NCBI RefSeq assembly: GCF_021559775.1
Contig: NZ_CP056047.1
Location: forward strand, 2,294,001 to 2,358,000
Length of the DNA: 64,000 nt
Direction of reading: 5' to 3'
DNA from: Gillisella vitis
Lineage (GTDB): Bacteria; Pseudomonadota; Alphaproteobacteria; Rhizobiales; Rhizobiaceae
Part shown: positions 48,201 through 56,849 of the stretch, one piece after another
How positions within the stretch are numbered: position 1 is the first letter of the stretch
Layout: the number at the start of each line of letters is the position of its first letter
Position numbers and translations under genes: made by a program
Notes under the pieces: generated by a model
The model's input: only the letters and a program-made list of their open reading frames with translations
Databases searched by the model: none
What the model was told of the DNA's origin: nothing

Positions 48201-49067
48201 CTCGGTGACATCGGTATAAAGCAGCAGAAACTGACCGTTTTCCAGGCGGTTGCCCCGGGCCGAAATCACCCGTCCGTTCGGCATGGCGATCTGGCATGGC
48301 TCTGGTTCGTCTATCGACGCGGCAAGGAATTGGCCGGATGTATCCTCCCCACTCCCATCCCACCCCGCACCTCCGATAACGTCGAGAACCGCCTGAAAAT
48401 TCATGCCGAACTTCAGCTCGACTGTTGTCTCACCCAACATCCTGGAGAAACTGGTGTTGAAATAGACAATATCGAGCTGCGAATCGAGAAGCAGCACGCC
48501 AAGCGGAATGAGATCGAGAAGCATGGCATAATCGGCGGGCAGGCAGGCACCAGGCGCCCCATTACCAATACCAGCGCTCCCACCTTGAGACGCGGCATCT
48601 CTGGAGATTTCAGCCATGGCAGAAGGCATCTGGGCGCCGGATGGCGGCGGCTCTTTCTTCCAGCCCCGGCTCTTGACCCGGCCAGGCCGCTCGCGAAACA
48701 CCCCGAACACATAGGGCATCTCGTCTTCGGTGATGAAGCGCTCGATCTGCACCCGGCAATGCTGGCGGCCGCTGTGATCGAAACACAGGGCCAGATGTTC
48801 TTCCGCAAACACCAGCGCCCGGCGCTCGACATCCTCCCAGGCCAGATCTTCCGGACGGTCCGTCAGTTCCCCCGCCCGGCGCCCGAGAAGGTCTTCGAGA
48901 TCCGCCCCGAAAAATGCGGCAAAGGCGGGATTGATGGCAACGAAACGAAGCTCGCTATCCTTGATGAAAGCGGGCACATCAAGCCTGGCGATTTTCTCGC
49001 ACGCTATGGTGAGCAATCCGCCTTCTATCGGCAATGGAATCCCCTTCGTTGCCCGAGCCGCCTGCAT
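45219..49067 (-). CDS. Multi-PAS hybrid sensor histidine kinase
   Basis: A 1282-residue cytoplasmic kinase without membrane segments. About five PAS-like domains precede HisKA (FLANMSHEIRTPMSGVLGMTE), an ATPase domain and two receiver domains. In the ATPase domain the N-box reads NLLGEAIRAT, where the usual second Asn is Glu, while G1 (IEDTGHGM) and G2 (GAGLGFSI) look normal. Both receivers keep an aspartate at the end of strand 3 (VVVIDCC and MMLIDLV) and a lysine (TKPV, LKPV). The ATG at 49067 follows GAGAGG; a longer frame reaches 49130. The input signal is unknown. Confidence 0.9.
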   Translation of the reverse strand: MQAARATKGIPLPIEGGLLTIACEKIARLDVPAFIKDSELRFVAINPAFAAFFGADLEDLLGRRAGELTDRPEDLAWEDVERRALVFAEEHLALCFDHSGRQHCRVQIERFITEDEMPYVFGVFRERPGRVKSRGWKKEPPPSGAQMPSAMAEISRDAASQGGSAGIGNGAPGACLPADYAMLLDLIPLGVLLLDSQLDIVYFNTSFSRMLGETTVELKFGMNFQAVLDVIGGAGWDGSGEDTSGQFLAASIDEPEPCQIAMPNGRVISARGNRLENGQFLLLYTDVTEAQTYERESTLYRAALENVPEPVFLRDGDRRLVFANAAYEQMLGGDRTRFYGLREDEMFPAEGEALRQENIEVLETGCATEREQLIIMPNGDTVPLLTSLKRIETKDGAPYIVGTLADVSLLKIGERQLREAKAHAEKLYDDIEAILRTMPVGVIILDADQSLSFSNLMARNMVCWPEDQAMTGTSFADYLRHAHANGWPLNADDDASTDPNSIDPESRIAAYSLELRTLTAARQTEVTLSDRRHIVITASPLDDGQIMLTFSDYTEQRLREREIDEARARLQDVGKLLEEATQHMAQGLCVIQTDRILYRNDKLAEILNVSPHLVRTGADWRQLFDYCAERGDFGDNPTAFLDRMRSRMSADTSASVVVQRRDGAWRSIEAIVSAEDRWLFVISDASEAKQREAELTTLAAQAEAADKAKSRFLANMSHEIRTPMSGVLGMTELLLSSNLDARQKTFVDVIVKSGRSLLTIINDIIDFSKIDDGSLSLRSAPFDPLAAVEDVVTLMAGRAAEKDVDILVRGQGRLTHMLAGDAGRFRQILTNLLGEAIRATDRGHVLVDLGLRQEEPDLDVTLQSHGDPISETNAEVSDRARAWLVLRIEDTGHGMTPEQCLMAFTKFSQMNDGALHHRDGAGLGFSIAGGLVDLFGGTIGVESAPGRGATVTVNLPFAMAAEKLPSLAGFHLRGARVLGFESNDISCGILNDQLCRWGFDGVAVNDPALALAVLEQAESQKSPIEVVVIDCCRRSGGGLDLVRKIRGDRRFDPLSIILLAADAPFNLDRMADGLNIQAQLTKPVGENLLRNVVIDVLRGTRRGAVSGLRAEPEAEAPVISDGEQVALMSSGVMQQEQIDLLVLDAGEAERHFFHQALQALGVGHACVEGESEALALWRQWQPGMMLIDLVEDRARVLDMVRQIRAEESQQPQTAPTVLIGLAGDLSTYDKAACHKAGLDDLVLKPVSPDRLQDCIAYWLGGAAAVTQPQVMTEDLGARQTAL

Positions 49068-49441
49068 CACGGATGAACCTCTCTGTGCCCTTTTCCGCCG
49101 TGGAAACAACCCTATCACCAGGCAAAACACAAAACAAAGCGCCTTACTGAAAAAATCCTGTCAATCTCCTGTTTCACAAAGCTTTTTACCAGCACGGGCA
49201 GCACCGTGCGCAAGACAGGGCCGAGCGCCCAGTCTTTGTGGCGGAGACGCGGCACGCCAACCGGCAATCTTATAAAATATTTTTTAAGTTCAATATCTTA
49301 TAGCATTTACTCTTGTGGCGTCCGTCGCTTTAAATGACGATAATTTAATCTTGGCTCCACAATTCCATCATTAATCTGCCCGTTTTCAGGATCATCTTCA
49401 TACCATTCTCTTCGGAGAAAAAGTTCTGAAAGGATCAAACC
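49068..49441. other. Divergent promoter region
   Basis: 374 bp between the hybrid kinase and the small exported protein. The middle is AT-rich (tataaaatattttttaag near 49270). No gene or clear operator was found. Confidence 0.4.
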
Positions 49442-49765
49442 ATGTCCGTATTTCGCATGAGTATGTCTGCGGGCCTTGTCGCCACTCTCGTAGGTGCCTC
49501 GCTGATGGCGACGGCCCCTGCCGCAGAGGCCCATGACCCGTTCTGGGGTGGCGTCGCAGCCGGTGCCGTCGGTGGTATCGTCGGCAGCGCCATCGTCAAC
49601 GGAATGGATGGGGGACCGCGCTATTACCGGTCCTATGACCCACCACCACCGCCCCCACCGGTTTATCGGACCTATTATCGTCCGGTCTATGCGGCGCCCT
49701 GCCATTTCGAGCGGCGCTATGATGAATGGGGCGACAGCTACCGCGTTCAGGTCTGCCCCCGGTAA
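49442..49765 (+). CDS. Small exported protein with glycine-zipper and proline run
   Basis: A 107-residue protein with a signal peptide (VATLVGASLMATAPAAEA), then a glycine/alanine segment WGGVAAGAVGGIVGSAIVNG that could insert in or associate with a membrane, then PPPPPPPVYRTYYRP and a two-cysteine tail (CHFERRYDEWGDSYRVQVCPR). AAAGGA is 7 nt before the ATG. Similar small envelope proteins are common in Rhizobiales; function unknown. Confidence 0.8.
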   Translation: MSVFRMSMSAGLVATLVGASLMATAPAAEAHDPFWGGVAAGAVGGIVGSAIVNGMDGGPRYYRSYDPPPPPPPVYRTYYRPVYAAPCHFERRYDEWGDSYRVQVCPR

Positions 49766-49812
49766 ATGATCTGCCGCCCGTCACCCAGACGGGGTTTATA
49801 GTAGAAATATTC

Positions 49813-49843
49813 AGCGCCCGCCCGTCCATGATGGGCGGGCGCT
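49813..49843 (+). terminator. Terminator after the small exported protein
   Basis: Perfect 11-bp stem AGCGCCCGCCC / GGGCGGGCGCT with a 9-nt loop, 47 bp after the stop codon. The rest of the gap to the helicase gene (to 50121) holds no supported gene; it likely forms a long leader. Confidence 0.6.
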
Positions 49844-50121
49844 TGACATTTGGCCGCAAAACGCGCAAAAGCGGCGCAAGCTTTCAGCCTTCCGGCCGCC
49901 GCGTGAGCGCGCCACTGCATTCCGGCTTTGCCTATTTCGGCACTGTCATGCAAAAAAGGTATGGGTGCTTCATATATGACCGCATCAGCGGTCAAACGCA
50001 CCGAAAGTCGTTTCCAACTTACAAGTTCCCAATTCACGCGGGGTTCTTGACGCCAAAGACCGCTATAATCGCAATGAGGCGATCGTGGCTCAGTGTCTTG
50101 GCGCCCCGAAAGGTTTATGAA

Positions 50122-51522
50122 TTGACCAGTTTTAACGAACTTGGCCTCTCGCCGGCTGTTGTCGCCACGCTGACCCAGCTTGGCTTCGAGACCCCTACCC
50201 CCATCCAGGCGCAGGGTATTCCGGTGGTGATGGCCGGTCGCGACCTGATTGGCCTTGCCCAGACCGGCACCGGCAAGACCGCTGCCTTTGGCCTGCCGAT
50301 CATTGAGTTGCTGATGAAGGATGAACGCCGTCCCGACAATCGCACCACCCGCACGCTGATTCTTGCCCCAACCCGAGAACTCGTCAACCAGATCGGCGAC
50401 AATCTGCGGTCCTTCATTCGCAAGACCCCGATCAAGATCAACCAGGTGGTTGGTGGCGCATCGATCAACAAGCAACAGCTTCAGCTGGAACGCGGTACCG
50501 ACATTCTCGTCGCCACCCCGGGCCGGTTGCTGGACCTGATTTCCCGCAATGCGATTTCGCTGCGCGCCGTCACCCATCTGGTGCTGGACGAAGCCGACCA
50601 GATGCTGGACCTGGGCTTCATCCACGATCTGCGCAAGATTGCCAAGATGGTTCCGGCCAAGCGCCAGACCCTGCTGTTTTCGGCCACCATGCCGAAGGCG
50701 ATTGCTGATCTGGCCGGTAGCTTCCTCAACAACCCGGTCACTGTCGAAGTGTCGCCTCCGGGCAAGGCCGCCGACAAGGTCGAACAGTATGTTCACTTCG
50801 TCAACGGCCAGAACCACAAGACCGAGCTGCTGAAGAAGACCCTTGCCGATCATCCCGATGGCCGTTCCATCGTTTTCCTGCGCACCAAGCATGGCGCGGA
50901 AAAGCTGATGAAGCACCTGGAAATCACCGGTTTCTCGGTCGCCTCCATTCATGGCAACAAGAGCCAGGGCCAGCGCGAGCGCGCCCTGAAGGGTTTCCGC
51001 GATGGTTCGATCCGCACGCTGATCGCCACCGACGTTGCCGCCCGCGGCATCGACATTCCGGCTGTCAGCCATGTGTTCAACTATGATCTGCCGGAAGTGC
51101 CTGACGCCTATGTCCACCGCATCGGTCGTACTGCCCGTGCTGGCCGCGACGGCATTGCCATCGCCTTCTGCGGTCCTGATGAAGCCCGCCTGCTGCGCGA
51201 CATCGAGCGGCTGATGGGTATCGAAATTTCTGTTGCCAGCGGTGAAGCTCCGGCTGACCGTGGCCGCCCTGCCCGTCCGACCCGCCGCGCAGGTGGTGCA
51301 GGCGCCGGTGCTGGCAACCGCAACCATGGCAACCCGGCCCGCAAGGATGGTCGTCCGCAAGGCCGTGGCCCGCGTGAAGAAGGTGATGGTGGCGAACAGC
51401 GTTCGGCCCGCCCGGCCAACCGCAACAAGCCGGCCAATGGCCGCCCGGCCCGCCGCCCAGACCGTCCACGTCAGGACGGCCCGGCCCGCGCCGGTGCAGG
51501 CGGCCAGCGCCGCGAGCGTTAA
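50122..51522 (+). CDS. DEAD-box ATP-dependent RNA helicase, RhlE-like
   Basis: A 466-residue helicase if started at the TTG at 50122 (first residues TSFNELGLSPAVVATL, the family N terminus), which has GAAAGG 8 nt upstream. An ATG at 50074 would add 16 residues. Motifs in order: Q motif TPTPIQAQGIP, I AQTGTGKTA, Ia PTRELVNQ, II DEAD, III SAT, IV IVFLRTK, V ATDVAARGID, VI HRIGRTARAGRDG. The C-terminal 100 residues are Arg/Gly/Asn/Pro-rich, an RNA-binding tail. A role in ribosome assembly or cold adaptation is likely. Confidence 0.95.
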   Translation: MTSFNELGLSPAVVATLTQLGFETPTPIQAQGIPVVMAGRDLIGLAQTGTGKTAAFGLPIIELLMKDERRPDNRTTRTLILAPTRELVNQIGDNLRSFIRKTPIKINQVVGGASINKQQLQLERGTDILVATPGRLLDLISRNAISLRAVTHLVLDEADQMLDLGFIHDLRKIAKMVPAKRQTLLFSATMPKAIADLAGSFLNNPVTVEVSPPGKAADKVEQYVHFVNGQNHKTELLKKTLADHPDGRSIVFLRTKHGAEKLMKHLEITGFSVASIHGNKSQGQRERALKGFRDGSIRTLIATDVAARGIDIPAVSHVFNYDLPEVPDAYVHRIGRTARAGRDGIAIAFCGPDEARLLRDIERLMGIEISVASGEAPADRGRPARPTRRAGGAGAGAGNRNHGNPARKDGRPQGRGPREEGDGGEQRSARPANRNKPANGRPARRPDRPRQDGPARAGAGGQRRER

Positions 51523-51542
51523 GCGTCCTCTGTGATTTTGCG

Positions 51543-51567
51543 AAAGGCCGGTTTTTCCGGCCTTTTT
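51543..51567 (+). terminator. Helicase gene terminator
   Basis: AAAGGCCGG-TTTTT-CCGGCCTTTTT, a 9-bp GC-rich stem followed by a U-run, 20 bp after the stop codon: a textbook intrinsic terminator. Confidence 0.9.
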
Positions 51568-51606
51568 CTTTGGCCAGAAGAGATGAAACAGGGCTGAAAA
51601 TGGCAA

Positions 51607-51640
51607 AAGGGCCGTGTGTTTCATTAAACACACGGCCCTT
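51607..51640 (-). terminator. Terminator of the GMC oxidoreductase gene
   Basis: Perfect 15-bp stem AAGGGCCGTGTGTTT / AAACACACGGCCCTT with loop CATT. On the minus strand it is followed by TTTT, fitting the convergent GMC gene. Confidence 0.8.
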
Positions 51641-51692
51641 ATCATCTCATTGGGATTGCTTACCCGTCAGCTTTCACTGTGGACGGGGCGGC

Positions 51693-53939
51693 TCACTGCT
51701 GCTTGGTGCCGACGATCTTCTTGGTGATTTCCGTCATGCAATATTCGGCCACGGCGGCAATGGTCCATGCCGGGGTAGCGGCACCGGTGGAGCCGGGAAT
51801 CAGAGAACCATCAACCACATAGAGGCCTGGTACCACCTTCTTGACCTCTGGTACCTCATTCTTGACGTCTGGTACCTCCTTCTCGTCCTCAGCTGCCAAG
51901 ACCTGCCCGAATTCGTTGCAGGCCTTGCCAAGCACGCAGCCGCCGAGCGGATGGGCCGTGACGCCATAGGCCACCACGAACTCCTCAGGCACGCGGTTGG
52001 GGTCCCAGCCTTTCAAGTTTCGGGCGTGATGCAACCGGGTCGATTGCAGCGCTGGCAGCGGGCCGCGATAGGTCAGCGGTCCATTGCGCCGGGTCAGGCT
52101 CTCGCCCTCCTTGCTGGCATTGACTTGTCCCCATGTGGTCAGCACCGTGGTGAGCGCATTGACCGAATCCAGCACGCCGACATTGGTGTCACCATCTTTG
52201 GAAGGTTTCGTACCGGCATCAGGCGTATTGGGATAATAGAGACTATAGACCTTGCGGCCCGAAGAACTGGCCGATGCCGCATCCTGGATGAAATAACCAG
52301 GCGCCGGCTGGTAGCAGACCGACATATTATAGGTGTTTTGCAGATTGTCGGCTTCGTCATACCAGGCCGGATAGAGCATGAGGCGAATGAAAGACGCCAT
52401 ATTGTTGCTCTTCATGTAGGCGATCGAATCATCGAAAGCCACCTTCAACTCGTCGTCAGAAAGGTCGTGATCCAGACTTTTGTCCTTCACGAAGTAGAAG
52501 GAGGCATCGATCGAACCGGGACCGCCATCCGAAGGCCGCGTCTTGATGCTCAGGTCCTGGGTGCCGGTGACATCGCCATTCTGGCCCCAGAACTTGCCAA
52601 CATATTTGCTCAGAGCTGGCAGGCCTTTGGTGTCAGGTGCCTCCGGATTGGGATTGTTGGAATATTCCAGCAGCATCGATGCCGTATGCATGGAGCCAGC
52701 CGAGAAGATCACGTTCTTCGCCCGGTAGACCAATGGTGCCGTATTGGCGACGTCGGTCGGCGCGATCCGCTCGACTGTGATGACATAAATTGGGCTGTCT
52801 TTATCGGAATTCGGGTCCTGATAGACATTGGTGACATTGCTCAGGCAACGAATGTCAAGCAGGCCGGTGTCCTTGGCCTGCTTGAGGTAATTCTGGTCCA
52901 GCGCCTTCTTGACGCCGAGCAATTCCTGGCCTTCCGACGGCGTCTTCGAGATCGAATAGCTGTTCATCCCATACCACATTTCGCCGATGATGGCGGAGGG
53001 CAGCATTTTGACTTCCACTTCCTTGCACACCACGTCCCAGTCGAGCGCCAGCTTGGTATATTCCAGCTGGACAGACTGGATCGGCGTTTTGACGGCCCCG
53101 GAATTTACAACAGCATCAATCTTCGCGACCTGCTCCCTGAAGCTGCGGGTGGAAAGATAGGGCGGGCTCTCCATGAGCGGATAGGTAAAGACCGGTTTCT
53201 CTCTAACGGGCACCGACACCGTCACCATATTGTCCTTGTCATCGATGGTTTTCGGCCCCATCATGTGCTCGACGGTATCGTAATGCTTCGCCAGCTTGTC
53301 GTAGGACAGCAGTACACTCTTGTAGGAGTCCAACTTCTCGGGATCGCGGAAGGCCAGGGTGAAGGCCAGCTGAGACGGCTTCTGGAAGAAGGTATTGTAG
53401 ACATGCGAGGTGCCGCCGAGCGCCGCGCCAACGATGGTGGTCATGGTTGGTGTCGGGGCGGGAGCATCCGGCACCGGCTCCGGCGGCGGTGGCGGATAGG
53501 CAACGATCATTTCCACCAGGCCGGGATAGACCGGGATCGGACGCTGCGCATAGGTGGTCATCGTATTGAAGTTGGCCGTCGCGTCACCCAAATCCTCGGG
53601 CTGGCCATAGGTATCCGGTGGGGATTGCGGCGTGCCGAACGGCTCGAGATCCATCATCCAGCCAGCGCGGCCATCCGGCTGGCGATAATTGCTAAACGGC
53701 GGCGCTTTGGTGGGCTGGCCTGTGAGATTGCCCCACCAGTCCTTGCCGCGTTCCAAAAGCAGCACGGGCTTGCCTGCCCCCAACGGACGATCAACCTTCT
53801 GGAACGCCTCGCACAGCCTGAGCGCGGCGACGCTGCCGCCGAAGCCGGAGCCGATGATGATCGTATCATAGACAGTCTGGCTGACGCTTCCGGGATTGAC
53901 GATTTCTTCTGCTTGTGCCGAATTATTTTTCAAAGACAC
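51693..53939 (-). CDS. GMC-family oxidoreductase, cholesterol-oxidase-like
   Basis: A 748-residue FAD enzyme. The N-terminal Rossmann motif is TIIIGSGFGGSVAALRL with LLLERGKDWWG after it; LGGTSHVYN lies in the middle; the C-terminal signatures are YGVTAHPLGGCVLG and YVVDGSLIPGSTGAATPAWTIAA, typical of the cholesterol-oxidase branch. No signal peptide is seen. The insert EVPDVKNEVPEVKKVVPGL near the C terminus is encoded by a 21-bp tandem repeat. It is 163 bp downstream of the SHMT-like pseudogene on the same strand. Substrate unknown. Confidence 0.88.
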   Translation of the reverse strand: MSLKNNSAQAEEIVNPGSVSQTVYDTIIIGSGFGGSVAALRLCEAFQKVDRPLGAGKPVLLLERGKDWWGNLTGQPTKAPPFSNYRQPDGRAGWMMDLEPFGTPQSPPDTYGQPEDLGDATANFNTMTTYAQRPIPVYPGLVEMIVAYPPPPPEPVPDAPAPTPTMTTIVGAALGGTSHVYNTFFQKPSQLAFTLAFRDPEKLDSYKSVLLSYDKLAKHYDTVEHMMGPKTIDDKDNMVTVSVPVREKPVFTYPLMESPPYLSTRSFREQVAKIDAVVNSGAVKTPIQSVQLEYTKLALDWDVVCKEVEVKMLPSAIIGEMWYGMNSYSISKTPSEGQELLGVKKALDQNYLKQAKDTGLLDIRCLSNVTNVYQDPNSDKDSPIYVITVERIAPTDVANTAPLVYRAKNVIFSAGSMHTASMLLEYSNNPNPEAPDTKGLPALSKYVGKFWGQNGDVTGTQDLSIKTRPSDGGPGSIDASFYFVKDKSLDHDLSDDELKVAFDDSIAYMKSNNMASFIRLMLYPAWYDEADNLQNTYNMSVCYQPAPGYFIQDAASASSSGRKVYSLYYPNTPDAGTKPSKDGDTNVGVLDSVNALTTVLTTWGQVNASKEGESLTRRNGPLTYRGPLPALQSTRLHHARNLKGWDPNRVPEEFVVAYGVTAHPLGGCVLGKACNEFGQVLAAEDEKEVPDVKNEVPEVKKVVPGLYVVDGSLIPGSTGAATPAWTIAAVAEYCMTEITKKIVGTKQQ
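51827..51889. repeat. 21-bp tandem repeat in the GMC gene
   Basis: Three successive units, CTGGTACCACCTTCTTGACC-type, at 51827-51847, 51848-51868 and 51869-51889. They keep the reading frame and encode repeated VPxVKxE units just before the conserved C-terminal FAD motif. Confidence 0.8.
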
Positions 53940-53991
53940 GATAAAGACCCCCTAGGAAATATTGGGTTCGAAAGAAATACGAGGTTCAAAG

Positions 53992-54028
53992 CAGGCCTGT
54001 CCGGTCCGGATCGCACCGGACAGGCCTG
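53992..54028. repeat. Hairpin between the SHMT-like and GMC genes
   Basis: CAGGCCTGTCCGGT and ACCGGACAGGCCTG form a perfect 14-bp stem with a 9-nt loop. It is followed by a partial copy (54048-54060) of the TTTGTCTTTTCGGGAA repeat family. It may separate the two minus-strand genes transcriptionally. Confidence 0.6.
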
Positions 54029-54102
54029 TTCATTCTCTTGGTTTTGCTTGTCTTTTTGGGAAAACTGGCTTCCCCTCCGGTCAACCGGAAGGGAAATCAA
54101 AC

Positions 54103-55277
54103 TCACATGACAATGTGCTGGTGGTTGGCATTCATCTCGACGACTTCATGACGAAGAGAGGGAATGACATCCTGATTGCTGGAGACGATCTCCGCCATGA
54201 TTTCCGAAATGCGCGTGCAATCGGCTTCGACATAGCCAAGACGGGTGATTTCCGCCGTGCCGACCCGCATGAAGCCATCCACATGGATGTTATGCTGCTT
54301 CAGTTTATCGCGATATCCCTGCCCCATCTGCCGGTCGAGCTTGGGCAGCACCTGGTGGCAATAGGATAATTCCGAGAATTTCTTGGTGGACTGGCCCCGC
54401 ATCTCATAGCCCTTGGCTTGCAGCGTGTTGGCGAAGGCGCGCGAATTCTTCACCACCTGCTCGGCATAACGCTCCCACGGCACTTCATCGATGACGATGC
54501 CCAGCGAGGCAATGCGCGCCAGATGCGGATTGCAAATCATCGTCGGTCCATTCAACGGCGTGAAATTGGAGACGATGTCGATGCGATCGTTCAATTCTTT
54601 GCTGTTGGTAACGATAATGCCCCCCTGCGGACCGGGGAATGTCTTGTGGGTCGAGCCAAACAGAATATCGGCGCCCTCGTTGAGCGGGTCCTGATACTGC
54701 TTGCCAACGATCAGGCCCAGACTATGGGAGCCATCATAGGCGACGATGCCGCCATAGCTATGCACCAGATCGGCCACTTCGCGCACCGGCATGGGAACGG
54801 TGAAGATCGACGCGCCAAGAATGACCAGCTTCGGCTTTTCCCGTTCCAGCAGCTCCAGAGTGGCTTCGAGATCGAGCTGCCACTCTTCGTCATCGAACGG
54901 AAGCGGCAAGGAAACCCGGTCAAACACTTCGTAATTGAAGGGATATCCGCCACCTGGAAAGAAAGGCGGGACACGCCCGACCTTGTCGCCCGGTGAGGTC
55001 AGCGCGAACACAACGGCCATCAGGCTCGCACTGCCGGAAATCGGGGAAATATTCACATACTCGGCGTTAAAAAGTTTTTTGGCCTTTTGCTCGGTGATCG
55101 CGACGATTTCCTGGGAAATATCGGTGCCAGCATAAATGGCGCCGCATAGCGGGACGCAAGGTCGGAACTCAGGGCCGCCAACGCGGCCGGAGACATACGG
55201 TTTTCACTGACGATCAGGTTGATAGCACCCGTTCTCACATCATTATGCTTGCTAATAAGTTTTACAATTTCATTCAT
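54103..55277 (-). pseudogene. SHMT-like PLP enzyme, frameshifted
   Basis: Two frames together encode one serine hydroxymethyltransferase-like protein. The 5' part (from an ATG at 55277: MNEIVKLISKHNDVRTGAIN, then NLIVSENRMSPAALAALSSDLASRY) breaks near 55146. The 3' part then continues in another frame as GAIYAGTDISQEIVAITEQK, NISPISGSASLM, and the PLP-lysine motif GSTHKTFPGPQGG. The whole length is 1175 bp, one base short of 392 codons, so a single-base deletion explains the break. It is either a pseudogene or a sequencing error. Substrate may differ from glycine/serine. Confidence 0.85.
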
Positions 55278-55749
55278 AATTCGCCTCGTTAATCCTGGGA
55301 GGTTTAAGGACTGCACGCGAGAATTAGCAGTCAGTAAATTCTAAAACTACCCTAAATTGTAACTGTAATTTTTGATTGTTTTTTTCAACCCAAAAAAAGT
55401 CATTCGGCGCCGTCAGGACAGAGACGTCAGGATGTTGCCGACGGCGCATGGCGCGAACTTCATGATCTCCAAGAGCTAGCCTTGGTGAAACATAAACAAT
55501 AACAATATGTTATGTGATTTCTTAGAAGAAGCCACTACGGCAGGCGGCAAAGGCAGCACGAGGCTCTGCACCGCAATCGACCCGTTTTCGCAATCAGTTT
55601 CCGATCCAAGCGTACCGATACCGAGCAGCCCTTGATGAGCGATGGCCCGAAGCTTTTAGCGGCGTATTCAACAGGTCATACGGCGCATGAAACCTTAAGA
55701 ACCAGCAACCCATCGCTTAATCGATCTATTCGCCAAAAGCCGATGCTTT
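55278..55749. other. Intergenic region upstream of the SHMT-like gene
   Basis: 472 bp, AT-rich between 55330 and 55400 and mixed elsewhere. Only short frames without good starts are present, and no clear repeat is seen. Confidence 0.45.
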
Positions 55750-56109
55750 TTAACGATCACGCCCCAACGATCTGGATTTGCGGATCGTTGCATGATTGGC
55801 CTCGGCCCAATTTTTCATCAGATGAAACGGCACCAACAAGGAACGCCCAAGCGGAGTGAGATCATATTCCACCCGCTGCGGGACAACCGGATAGACCCGG
55901 CGCTCAACAAGACCATCCAGTTCCAATCGCCGAAGCGTCTGCGACAACATCCGCTGCGAAATATCGGGAATGCATCGCTTCAGCTCTGAAAACCGCAGCG
56001 TCCCCCCTTCGAGGTGCAGAGCGATCAGCATGCTCCAGCGGTCGGATACGCGGTGAAGCACATCGCGTATGGGGCAGTTTTCCAGGTTGTTTTCCAGAGT
56101 TTCCATCAC
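55750..56109 (-). CDS. HxlR-family transcriptional regulator
   Basis: A 119-residue winged-helix protein with the HxlR pattern: NCPIRDVLHRVSDRWSMLIALHL, LRFSELKRCIPDISQRMLSQTLRRLELDGLVERRVYP and VEYDLTPLGRSLL. The usual single cysteine near the N terminus (NCPI) is present; in several relatives it senses oxidants or electrophiles. It is divergent from a nitroreductase and SnoaL-like gene, its probable targets. Confidence 0.93.
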   Translation of the reverse strand: MMETLENNLENCPIRDVLHRVSDRWSMLIALHLEGGTLRFSELKRCIPDISQRMLSQTLRRLELDGLVERRVYPVVPQRVEYDLTPLGRSLLVPFHLMKNWAEANHATIRKSRSLGRDR

Positions 56110-56124
56110 GTTAAACGATTGCCC

Positions 56125-56208
56125 GGTTACCTCGGGGTTACCAGGTAATTTCTCGCTCCCTTTCTTGCGCCGCTGACCACCGCGCCATAGCCTGGCGCGA
56201 CTGGTAAC
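56125..56208. promoter_or_regulatory. Possible HxlR operators
   Basis: GGTTACC occurs at 56125-56131 and within GGTTACCAGGTAA (56136-56148), and an inverted-type CTGGTAAC lies at 56201-56208. These related words fill the divergent promoter region. Confidence 0.45.
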
Positions 56209-56229
56209 GAGAAGAGAGCAGGTTCAATA

Positions 56230-56829
56230 ATGGATGTAAAGACAATCTCCCGCACAGCGGATCACCCAATCGAAGATTTCTTCGTGGATCGCTGGTCTCC
56301 GCGCGCCTTCACCGAAGAGACGATTTCCGAACAGGATTTGCTTGGCGTGCTGGAGGCGGCGCGCTGGGCACCCTCCGGCCTGAACGCCCAGCCCTGGCGC
56401 TTTATTTACAGCTTCCGCGGAGAATCCCAATTTGATGGAGTCATCGCGGCGCTCTGGGAAGGAAACCGGATCTGGGCGCAACATGCGGCGGCGCTGATCG
56501 TCATCACCACAAAGACAACTCTCGTTCCGCCGGGCAGCGATGCGGAGGTTCCCAATCCCGGCCACACCTTCGACGCGGGAACAGCCTGGGGCTATCTCGC
56601 GCTCCAAGCCCATTTGAAGGGCTGGTCCACCCATGCCATGGGCGGCATTGACCCAGTAAAGACCGCCGAAGCGGTCAATATGCCCGAGGGATATGCCATG
56701 CAGGTGGTCATCGCGATTGGACGACGCGCAAGTGCTGACCAGCTTCCCGAGGCGCTGCGCGGACGCGAAGCACCAAGCCCGCGCCGCCCTGTCAACACCT
56801 CCGCGTTCCACGGCACATTTCCCCTTTGA
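56230..56829 (+). CDS. Nitroreductase-family protein
   Basis: A 199-residue FMN-dependent oxidoreductase. FVDRWSPRAFTEETISEQDLLGVLEAARWAPSG is the family N-terminal FMN-binding motif (RxSPR..), followed by NAQPWRFIYSFRGE, AWGYLALQAHLKGW and VVIAIGRRA near the C terminus. Members reduce nitro groups or quinones with NAD(P)H. It is divergent from HxlR and 20 bp upstream of the SnoaL-like gene. Confidence 0.92.
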   Translation: MDVKTISRTADHPIEDFFVDRWSPRAFTEETISEQDLLGVLEAARWAPSGLNAQPWRFIYSFRGESQFDGVIAALWEGNRIWAQHAAALIVITTKTTLVPPGSDAEVPNPGHTFDAGTAWGYLALQAHLKGWSTHAMGGIDPVKTAEAVNMPEGYAMQVVIAIGRRASADQLPEALRGREAPSPRRPVNTSAFHGTFPL

Positions 56830-56849
56830 ACTGAATAGAGGCAAAAATC

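Noticed and set aside
50046..50070. TTGACG and TATAAT before the helicase gene as a promoter
   Set aside because: The two hexamers are only 11 bp apart, too close for a sigma-70 promoter.
49747..51645. A 632-codon minus-strand frame across the helicase
   Set aside because: Antisense of a DEAD-box protein with all motifs intact.
51570..54110. An 846-codon open frame on the plus strand opposite the GMC gene
   Set aside because: It is the antisense of a clear GMC oxidoreductase; its translation is rich in Arg/His/Ile without any domain. High-GC codon bias creates such frames.
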